Positions 30,301 through 40,077 of a stretch of DNA of 64,000 nt are shown piece by piece. The DNA lies in the NCBI GenBank assembly GCA_964017065.1, contig OZ024788.1:7432875-7496874 (forward strand). Reading direction: 5' to 3'. The position numbers and the translations under genes are program-made. The number at the start of each line of letters is the position of its first letter. The first letter of the stretch is position 1. The DNA is from Haliclona indistincta. Taxonomy: Eukaryota > Porifera > Demospongiae > Haplosclerida > Chalinidae. Below the pieces are notes generated by a model, which saw nothing but the letters and a program-made list of their open reading frames with translations, had not been told where the DNA came from and did no database searches.

Positions 30301-31735
30301 TTTATTTATTTTTTTTACCATTATTTTATTATTATTATATATTTTTTCAATAATACACAAGGAACCACATGCATAAAAAATATATAATACTAAAATTATG
30401 GTAAACAAAATTAAATAAAAAACATTGCTCCCATTGTTTATAGGCGTCATGGGAACAATGTTGTTTATGTAATTTTTTTTACCATTATTTTATTATTATT
30501 ATATTTTTTTTCAATAATACTCAAGGAACCACATGCATAAAAAATATATAATACTAAAATAATGGAAAAAAAATTAAATAAAAAACATTGTTCCCATTGT
30601 TTATAGGCGTCATGGGAACAATGTTGTTTATGTAATTTTTTCTACCATTATTTTATTATTATTATATTTTTTTTCAATAATACTCAAGGAACCACATGTA
30701 TAAAAAATATATAATACTAAAATAATGGAAAAAAAATTAAACAAAAAACATTGTTCCAATGACGCCTATAAACAATGTGAACAAATTTTATATTTGATTT
30801 TTTACCATTATTTTAGTATTATTATACTTATTTCAATAATACACAAGGACCCAAATCCATAAAATATAAAATAGTGTGAGTCAGAAGTCTCTAATTAAGA
30901 CAAAGTGCAGAAAGGGAATTTTCATAAAAAAAAAACGAAAATTGTTTCTCGCGCCTATTCAACTAAAACATTACTGTGACCGAAGATTGACATAGGTTTG
31001 TATCCCGGAGAGCTGAACCGAAAGGCGTAATGCGCCGCGACAAAAATTTTGCATTTTTGTGGCGTCAGGATGCCCGGAAACGCACACTTTGCTAATGGGC
31101 ACAATGATTTTTATTTAATTTTTTTACCATCATTTTATTATTTTATATTTTGTATGTATGAGGTTCCTCGTGTATTATTGAAAAAAAATATATAATTAAT
31201 AAAAAATAATGGTAAAAAAAAATTAAATAAAAAACATTGTTCCCATTGTTTATAGGCGTCGTAGGAACAATGTTTTTTATTTAATTTTTTTGACCATTAT
31301 TTTAGTATTATATATTTTTTATGCATGTGCTTCCTAGTGTATTATTGAAAGAATATATAATAATAATAAAAAAATGGTAAAAAAAATTAAATAAAAAACA
31401 TTGTTCCCATTGTTTATAGGCGTCATGGGAACAATGTTTTTTATTTAATTTTTTTTAACCCTTATTTTAGTATTATATATTTTTATGCATGTGGTTCCTT
31501 GTGTATTATTGAAAAAAAAATAATAATGATAAAATTATGGTAGATAAAATAAATAAAAAAGATTGTTCCCATTGTTTATAAGTGTCATGGGAGAACAATG
31601 TTTTTTATTTATTTTTTTTACCAATATTTTACTATTATATATTTTTTATGCATGTAGTTCCTTGAGTATTGTTGAAAAAAAACATAATAATAATAAAATA
31701 GTGGTAAAAAAAATTAAATAAAAAACGTTGTTACT
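21301..31735. repeat. Higher-order satellite array B (2,116-bp HOR of thirteen monomers)
   Basis: Core anchors at 22407, 24524, 26640, 28756 and 30872 are 2,116-2,117 bp apart, as is the step from 20291 to 22407. This HOR equals the 1,464-bp HOR plus about 652 bp, or four more monomers, inserted after the monomer beginning CATTGCTCCC. Cores here share differences from array A: AAAGGCGTAATG instead of AAAGTCGTAATG, GCGACAAAA instead of GCGACGAAA, and GTGGCGTCAGG instead of GTGGCTTCAGG. From the second unit on, GGTTCCTTG becomes GGTTCCTCG. Identical 92-codon ORFs at 27,982-28,260 and 30,098-30,376 arise only from a one-base loss in a run of A and are not genes. Confidence 0.93.
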
Positions 31736-31742
31736 GTGACGC

Positions 31743-32021
31743 CAAGAGTACATTACCTAAGAGTATGCAACCGTCAATATACCCCCTAGGACGGCGTTTG
31801 ACATTTTCTACGTCACAAGTTTATACAGCAGAAAGCATTAGGGCTGCTATGCTAATGATATTCACAACAGCTGTAATGATAATCATCACTCTGTGGTAAT
31901 GCTATCATCACTGAGCCTGACTGAGGTTGGCTTGGTTGTGTAAACTTGTGATGTAGAAAATGTCAAACGCCGTCCTAGGGGGTATATTGACGGTTGCATA
32001 CTCTTAGGTAATGAACTCTTG
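31743..32021. mobile_element. hAT-like MITE inserted in the satellite
   Basis: A 279-bp element with terminal inverted repeats of about 86 bp (31,743-31,828 against 31,936-32,021, only a few mismatches). It begins CAAGAGT and ends ACTCTTG. The satellite sequence GTGACGC is duplicated on both sides (31,736-31,742 and 32,022-32,028). If the shared C is assigned to the target the duplication is 8 bp, GTGACGCC. An 8-bp duplication with CA-starting ends is typical of hAT-superfamily elements. The centre holds no ORF, so it is non-autonomous. It is absent from every other HOR copy, so it inserted after the array was amplified. Confidence 0.85.
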
Positions 32022-32028
32022 GTGACGC

Positions 32029-35000
32029 CTATAAACAATGGGAACAATCTTTTTTATTTATTTTTTTTACCATTATTTTATTATTATTATATATTTTTTC
32101 AATAATACACAAGGAACCACATGCATAAAAAATATATAATACTAAAATTATGGTAAACAAAATTAAATAAAAAACATTGCTCCCATTGTTTATAGGCGTC
32201 ATGGGAACAATGTTGTTTATGTAATTTTTTTTACCATTATTTTATTATTATTATATTTTTTTTCAATAATACTCAAGGAACCACATGCATAAAAAATATA
32301 TAATACTAAAATAATGGAAAAAAAATTAAATAAAAAACATTGTTCCCATTGTTTATAGGCGTCATGGGAACAATGTTGTTTATGTAATTTTTTCTACCAT
32401 TATTTTATTATTATTATATTTTTTTTCAATAATACTCAAGGAACCACATGCATAAAAAATATATAATACTAAAATAATGGAAAAAAAATTAAACAAAAAA
32501 CATTGTTCCAATGACGCCTATAAACAATGTGAACAAATTTTATATTTGATTTTTTACCATTATTTTAGTATTATTATACTTATTTCAATAATACACAAGG
32601 ACCCAAATCCATAAAATATAAAATAGTGTGAGTCAGAAGTCTCTTATTAAGACAAAGTGCAGAAAGGGAATTTTCATTAAAAAAAACGAAAATTGTTTCT
32701 CGCGCCTATTCAACTAAAACATTACTGTGACCGAAGATTGACATAGGTTTGTATCCCGGAGAGCTGAACCGAAAGGCGTAATGCGCCGCGACAAAAATTT
32801 TGCATAAAAAATATATAATACTAAAATTATGGTAAACAAAATTAAATAAAAAACATTGCTCCCATTGTTTATAGGCGTCATGGGAACAATGTTGTTTATG
32901 TAATTTTTTTTACCATTATTTTATTATTATTATATTTTTTTTCAATAATACTCAAGGAACCACATGCATAAAAAATATATAATACTAAAATAATGGAAAA
33001 AAAATTAAATAAAAAACATTGTTCCCATTGTTTATAGGCGTCATGGGAACAATGTTGTTTATGTAATTTTTTCTACCATTATTTTATTATTATTATATTT
33101 TTTTTCAATAATACTCAAGGAACCACATGCATAAAAAATATATAATACTAAAATAATGGAAAAAAAATTAAACAAAAAACATTGTTCCAATGACGCCTAT
33201 AAACAATGTGAACAAATTTTATATTTGATTTTTTACCATTATTTTAGTATTATTATACTTATTTCAATAATACACAAGGACCCAAATCCATAAAATATAA
33301 AATAGTGTGAGTCAGAAGTCTCTAATTAAGACAAAGTGCAGAAAGGGAATTTTCATAAAAAAAAACGAAAATTGTTTCTCGCGCCTATTCAACTAAAACA
33401 TTACTGTGACCGAAGATTGACATAGGTTTGTATCCCGGCGAGCTGAACCGAAAGGCGTAATGCGCCGCGACAAAAATTTTGCATTTTTGTGGCTTCAGGA
33501 TGCCCGGAAACGCACACTTTGCTAATGGGCACAATGATTTTTATTTAATTTTTTTACCATCATTTTATTATTTTATATTTTGTATGTATGAGGTTCCTCG
33601 TGTATTATTGAAAAAAAATATATAATTAATAAAAAATAATGGTAAAAAAAAATTAAATAAAAAACATTGTTCCCATTGTTTATAGGCGTCGTAGGAACAA
33701 TGTTTTTTATTTAATTTTTTTAACCATTATTTTAGTATTATATATTTTTTATGCATGTGCTTCCTAGTGTATTATTGAAAGAATATATAATAATAATAAA
33801 AAAATGGTAAAAAAAATTAAATAAAAAACATTGTTCCCATTGTTTATAGGCGTCGTAGGAACAATGTTTTTTATTTAATTTTTTTAACCATTATTTTAGT
33901 ATTATATATTTTTTATGCATGTGCTTCCTAGTGTATTATTGAAAGAATATATAATAATAATAAAAAAATGGTAAAAAAAATTAAATAAAAAACATTGTTC
34001 CCATTGTTTATAGGCGTCATGGGAACAATGTTTTTTATTTAATTTTTTTTAACCCTTATTTTAGTATTATATATTTTTATGCATGTGGTTCCTTGTGTAT
34101 TATTGAAAAAAAAATAATAATGATAAAATTATGGTAGATAAAATAAATAAAAAAGATTGTTCCCATTGTTTATAAGTGTCATGGGAGAACAATGTTTTTT
34201 ATTTATTTTTTTTACCAATATTTTACTATTATATATTTTTTATGCATGTAGTTCCTTGAGTATTGTTGAAAAAAAACATAATAATAATAAAATAGTGGTA
34301 AAAAAAATTAAATAAAAAACGTTGTTACTGTGACGCCTATAAACAATGGGAACAATCTTTTTTATTTATTTTTTTTACCATTATTTTATTATTATTATAT
34401 ATTTTTTCAATAATACACAAGGAACCACATGCATAAAAAATATATAATACTAAAATTATGGTAAACAAAATTAAATAAAAAACATTGCTCCCATTGTTTA
34501 TAGGCGTCATGGGAACAATGTTGTTTATGTAATTTTTTCTACCATTATTTTATTATTATTATATTTTTTTTCAATAATACTCAAGGAACCACATGCATAA
34601 AAAATATATAATACTAAAATAATGGAAAAAAAATTAAACAAAAAACATTGTTCCAATGACGCCTATAAACAATGTGAACAAATTTTATATTTGATTTTTT
34701 ACCATTATTTTAGTATTATTATACTTATTTCAATAATACACAAGGACCCAAATCCATAAAATATAAAATAGTGTGAGTCAGAAGTCTCTAATTAAGACAA
34801 AGTGCAGAAAGGGAATTTTCATAAAAAAAAACGAAAATTGTTTCTCGCGCCTATTCAACTAAAACATTACTGTGACCGAAGATTGACATAGGTTTGTATC
34901 CCGGAGAGCTGAACCGAAAGGCGTAATGCGCCGCGACAAAAATTTTGCATTTTTGTGGCTTCAGGATGCCCGGAAACGCACACTTTGCTAATGGGCACAA

Positions 35001-35300
35001 TGATTTTTATTTAATTTTTTTACCATCATTTTATTATTTTATATTTTGTATGTATGAGGTTCCTTGTGTATTATTGAAAAAAATATGTAATTAATAAAAA
35101 ATAATGGTAAAAAAAAATTAAATAAAAAACATTGTTCCCATTGTTTATAGGCGTCGTAGGAACAATGTTTTTTATTTAATTTTTTTTACCATTATTTTAG
35201 TATTATATATTTTTTATGCATGTGCTTCCTAGTGTATTATTGAAAGAATATATAATAATAATAAAAAAATGGTAAAAAAAATTAAATAAAAAACATTGTG
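32029..35300. repeat. Degenerating distal end of the satellite array
   Basis: Same monomers as arrays A and B but with irregular spacing: core anchors at 32624, 33303 and 34769 (intervals 1752, 679, 1466). The core at 32,624 is cut short at about 32,805, where ATTTTGCAT runs straight into AAAAAATATATAATAC of a monomer normally found elsewhere. The core at 33,303 has its own base changes (CCCGGCGAG). Near 35,297 the sequence breaks into short irregular pieces (CATTGTGGTTTTAAACATG). No gene is present. Confidence 0.88.
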
Positions 35301-35333
35301 GTTTTAAACATGAAAAAACATTGAAAAAACATT

Positions 35334-35374
35334 TTTTTATGAATGTGGTTCACAAGGAACCACATTCATAAAAA
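35334..35374. repeat. Perfect 18-bp-arm hairpin at the array polarity switch
   Basis: TTTTTATGAATGTGGTTC (35,334-35,351) faces its exact reverse complement (35,357-35,374) across a 5-base loop, ACAAG. It reads ATGAATG where ordinary monomers read ATGCATG. The next core downstream is inverted, so the hairpin marks the point where the array flips. Confidence 0.85.
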
Positions 35375-37285
35375 ATATATAATACTAAAATAATGGTTAA
35401 AAAAATTAAATAAGAAACATTGTTCCCATGACGCCTATAAACGATGGGAACAATGTTTTTTATTTAATTTTTTTTACCATTATTTTAAATTAATTATATA
35501 TTTTTTTCAATAATACGCAAGGAACCACATACATAAAAAATATAAAATAAAAAAAATTAATGATGGTAAATAAATTAAATAAAAATCATTGTTCCCATTA
35601 GCAAAGTGTGCGTTTCCGGGTTTCCTGAAGCCACAAAAATGCAAAAGTTTCGTCGCGGCGCATTACGCCTTACGGTTCAGCTCTCCGGAATACAAACCTA
35701 TGTCAATCTTCGGTCACAGCTAGTAATGTTTTAGTTGAATAGGCGCGAGAAACAATTTTCGTTTTTTTTTTAGGAAAATTCCCTTTCTGCACTTTGACTT
35801 AATTAGAGACTTCTGACCCACATTATTATATATTTTATGGATTTGGGTCCTTGTGTATTATTGAAATAAAGTAATAATAACCATTATTTTAGTATTATAT
35901 ATTTTTTATGCATGTGGTTCCTTGAGTATTATTGAAAAAATATATAATAATAATAAAATAATGGTAAAAAAAGTTAAATAAAAAATTTGTTCCCATTGTT
36001 TATAGGCGTCATGGGAACAATGTTTTTTATTTATTTTTTCTACCATTATTTCATCATTATTATATATTTTTTCAATAATACACAAGGAACCGCATGCATA
36101 AAAAATATATAATACTAAAATAATGGTTAAAAAAATTAAATAAAAACATTGTTTCCATTGTTTATAAGCGTCATGGGAACAATGTTTATTATTTAATTTT
36201 TTTAACCATTATTTTAGTATTATATATTTTTTATGCATGTGGTTCCTTGTGTATTAATGAAAAAATATATAATAATGATGAAATAATGGTAGAAAAAATA
36301 AATAAAAAACATTGTTCCCATGACGCCTATAAACAATGGGAACAAATTTTTTATTTAACTTTTTTTACCATTATTTTATTATTATTATATATTTTTTCAA
36401 TAATACTCAAGGAACCACATGCATAAAAAAATATATAATAGTAAAATAATGGTAAAAAAATTAAATAAAAAACATTGTTCCCATGACACCTATAAACAAT
36501 GGGAACAATCTTTATTTATTTTTTCTACCATTATTTTATCATTATTATATATTTTTTAAATAATACACAAGTAACCACATGCATAAAAAATATATTATAC
36601 TAAAATAATGGTTAAAAAATTAAATAAACATTATTCCCATGACGCTTATAAACAATGGGAACAATGTTTTTTATTTAATTTTTTACCATTATTAATTTTT
36701 ATTATTATTATTTTATTTCAATAATACACAAGGACCCAAATCCATAAAATATATAATAATGTGGGTCAGAAGTCTCTAATTAAGACAAAGTGCAGAAAGG
36801 GAATTTTTCCTAAAAACAACGAAAATTGTTTCTCGCGCCTATTCAACCAAAACATTACTGTGACCGAAAATTAACATAGGTTTGTATCCCGGAGAGCTGA
36901 ACCGTAAGGCATAATGCGCCGCGACGAAAATTTTGCATTTTTGTGGCTTCAGGATACCCGGAAACCCACACTTTGCTAATGGGCACAATGATTTTTATTT
37001 AATTTTTTTACATTCATTTTATTATTTATATCTTTTATGTATGTGGTTCCTTGTGTATTATTGAAAAAAATATATAATTAATAAAAAATAGTGGTAAAAA
37101 AATTAAATAAAAAACATTGTTCCCATTGTTTATAGGCGTCATGGGAACAATGTTTTTTATTTAATTTTTTTTTACCATTATTTTACTATTATATGTTTTT
37201 TATGCATGTGGTTCCTTGAGTATTATTGAAAAAATATATAGTAATAATAAAATAATGGTAAAAAAAATAAATAAGAAAGATTGTT
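35375..37285. repeat. Diverged flanking satellite monomers with one inverted core
   Basis: Monomers of the same family, clearly more diverged from each other than those in the HOR arrays and without the regular HOR order. An inverted core lies at about 35,594-35,826, recognised by GCAAAGTGTGCGTTTCCGG and GGTTCAGCTCTCCGGAAT; a direct one lies at about 36,757-36,990. This looks like the older edge expected beside a homogenised array. The last monomer is broken after GATTGTT (ending 37,285) by a retroelement and resumes at 49,783 with CCCATTGTTTATAGGCG. Confidence 0.88.
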
Positions 37286-37469
37286 ATAATTTTACAAGGC
37301 ACAAGCCTTGTAAAGAGTTAATAACAACGAAGGGCCGCACCCCTGATGCAGCCACGTGCGACGTGTTGCGCATGCGCACATTGCGTTCACAGCTAGAGGC
37401 TAGAGCTAGCACGAGGAGAAGAGAGGCTCGCTGGAGCAGCATTTGATTCTTACTAGCTGTCTACGATGT
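37286..37469 (+). repeat. Left-end (A) repeat of copy 1 with terminal hairpin
   Basis: Corresponds to A1 of copy 2 but is visibly more diverged, sharing AAAGAGTTAATAACAACGAA and TTCACAGCTAG. Five bases from the element end, TTTACAAGGC and GCCTTGTAAA form a perfect hairpin with a 4-base loop (37,291-37,314). In copy 2 the equivalent hairpin carries mismatches. The final CCGG at 37,470-37,473 is the Ginger1 target. Confidence 0.7.
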
Positions 37470-37473
37470 CCGG

Positions 37474-37600
37474 TGTAGTAGTAAATCGTGTATCCCAGTG
37501 AATCGTGTATCCCTGATACATTAATCCCCGTGAATGGTGTATCCTGCATACCCATTTCACTAGTGAATTCTGTATCCTCCCAGGGAATTTTGTATCCCTT
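37474..37600. repeat. Left terminal/subterminal repeats of Ginger1
   Basis: The motif GTATCC recurs five times (near 37,490, 37,507, 37,539, 37,572 and 37,592), usually next to GTGAAT or its variants. The same motif in the opposite orientation is repeated at the other end. Such subterminal repeats are plausible transposase binding sites; that role is inferred. Confidence 0.75.
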
Positions 37601-38048
37601 AGAATGAGTTTTCTGCAAAATCGAACCGATGACTCCGATTTCTCCGGGCCGCTAAAATCTACTGTACCAGCCGGATATTTGATCAGGGCATCATGCAGGT
37701 TGACCAAATTAGGCTACGAGAGCCAGCCTTGCTAATACTTAAAATAGTACGAAGCAGGTATGAAGTCAGTATTATTATAATCGATGTGCAGTCCGTATCG
37801 ATGTACAGACGAACGCGCCAGGCTTGTATCATGGATGGATTAATAGCCTGTTGTCTAGATCACCGCTCAGCAATACTCGCGCTGTACTGAAATGTATTCT
37901 GCCTGCAATAACACAACTGTCCTGACAACTACAAGCTAAACTGAAGATTAATCTGAAGTGTTATTTCCAGGCTGAATCTGGCAGTGAGTTGGCAAAACCT
38001 GTATGGAGTAATAGAAATAATTATAATAGTACTAGTATTGCTAAAAAT
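37601..38048. other. Ginger1 left non-coding region
   Basis: Between the subterminal repeats and the small ORF. No conserved domain, no splice-consistent exon and no clear AATAAA signal on the minus strand were seen. It is presumably the 3' untranslated region of the element's genes. Confidence 0.5.
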
Positions 38049-38456
38049 TTAATGATGCACCTTCTTCTTAAATGCGTCTGTAGCTTCTTCGTAACTTAAG
38101 CTAAATTTCTCACGAAGTAAAGTTGTCATTGCCTGTATAGTAACAGTTTATTAATTACTGATATAATTATACTTAAGCAACAATACCTCAGGAAACAATA
38201 TTATATTTACGAGATCTCCTCCTGTACAAACTATTCTTTGTAGGACATCACTGGCTACACCCAACAAAAAATAGAATACCTCTTGATACTAAAATAATAA
38301 AAGAATATTAAGAGTAATCAAAAAAACACAACAGAGTAAAAATTTCTGTACCATATCATATAGCTCTAAAGGCCACTGATCATGAATCTCCAAACTATTT
38401 GGAGAGTAAAAGGACTTGTCAGCAAAACGACTTTTAGTTTCTCCTTTAGCTGCCAT
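38049..38456 (-). CDS. Small three-exon ORF of Ginger1, unknown function
   Basis: Three exons join in phase: 38352-38456, 38187-38288 and 38049-38132. Both introns have GT-AG ends and are 63 and 54 bp, like the transposase introns. The product is 95 residues: a charged N-terminus (MAAKGETKSRFADKSF), a hydrophobic middle (EVFYFLLGVASDV) and a C-terminus ending DAFKKKVHH. No known family was recognised. The ATG lies 11 bases before the end of the transposase stop codon (ATGGCAGCTAA contains both), in another frame, and a stop precedes it in its own frame. It could be a downstream cistron on the same transcript, a product of alternative splicing, or a separately transcribed gene. Confidence 0.5.
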
Positions 38457-40043
38457 CTTCAGTTGTGGCTACCCATTTGTGCACACAAATAATATTGTTA
38501 CTGTCTCTATCACATTCACAAACCTCTGCCTTTTTTAATACCTCCCTGATGAAGCTTCGCTTAAAAACACAGTCACTAAAGTAGGAGAAAAATGAGGATG
38601 TATAATATAGTATTATAGATCTACAATTCAAAATTCTAACTCATCAGCTGGTCTCTCTAGCTTCGGAAAGCCTCCAATCCAAAATTCCTTTATGCTCATG
38701 GTAGCAAATAAATCATCTTCACATTGGCCGGATTTTTTTGCAAAGTCTGGGAACAAGATATCCTCAGGAAGGGTTTCCTCAGCTGAGTAAGTTTGATATT
38801 CATAAAAGAAAACTTATTTTTAAATCCTTACAGTAAGGATTAAACATATAGTCCATGTCATCAGCACTATCTGGAGTCTGTGTACTCACTCCTTGTACAC
38901 TACTGTCAGCGTCAGTACCACCTACATGCAAACAGTATCATGTTTTTTTTCCAGCATACCAGCAATCATTGACTCATTTTATGGTAATGTACGCATAGAA
39001 TCATGCATGAATTTCACCTGTACTGCAATTACTGTCAGTCTCACTATTATCATCAAGTTCCTGGCGTATCACCTGCATTGAATTAATAAACCAGGGAGAG
39101 AGAAATTTATTATGTACTTACTGGCTGGTTATGCTGGCTCAACACTCCAAATTCTGATTGCAGCTTGCGCATCCACAACATGAAAACATTTACATCAGGC
39201 TGCTTTACTTCAGAGTGATAAGAGGAGCTATAAAAATTGCATCACATGTACAAAAATTAATAATGTAGTAGTTATATTATGTACCTGAAAAAAATCTCTT
39301 CAAGTAACTGCTTTCGTTGTATATTACACTTGACTGAAGTACCCCTGACAAGAGCACCTGCAACCTTCAAAATCCAACATAGTTACAAGTAAACAAACTA
39401 TTATACTGCATACAAGACACATAATACCTTACAAAGAAAAACACCACAATCACTGTCATTAGATTGTAGTGTAACTTCCTATGCATGAAAACAAGTAACA
39501 ATAAATATTGCATGAGTTAGGGTTGTTCAAACATGTTCATACAGTTGAAGCCTCTTTCTGCCAGTTCTTAAAGTCTATGTCTACCCCAAACTTGTCTTGG
39601 TAGAGCTCCGACAGAAACATTCTGCAATAGTTGATCGTTGTTGCATTAAACGGGAGCAAAAAATTAATTTACCCAATTTCCATTGCAGCGACCTCATTAA
39701 ATCGATGCAGCAATGAGTCATAGGAAATAACCCTGTGACTATTAAAATTGAATTCCTGAAACCATGAATTGTTACGTAGTAAAAATTAGGTTAGCAATTG
39801 AAAAAATTAATACTGACCAATAACATCCAATGGTTGCTGCAGCAGATTGGTACAAGCAAGCAAGACAACTCTGCAAGGTCCACCTAAATTTGTGAAAGAG
39901 CAATAGCTATGGTAATAGAGGAATAGAAACTTACTTTAAGGTATGACAGAGGATTGGCTGATGCCTTAGCATTCCTGTACTTTTGGACACTTGGATAAAA
40001 AAATGAATTGGCACAATAGGTTTGTCTGTGTGGTGCCGTGAGC

Positions 40044-40077
<34 letters not shown>

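Noticed and set aside
27982..30376. Two identical 92-codon ORFs (27,982-28,260 and 30,098-30,376)
   Set aside because: They lie in satellite HOR units and exist only because one A is missing from a run; other units have stops there. Identity reflects array homogenisation, not selection.
1..35300. CRISPR-like or telomeric repeat array
   Set aside because: Repeat units are about 163 bp and AT-rich with no unique spacers, and no telomere motif such as TTAGGG runs was seen.
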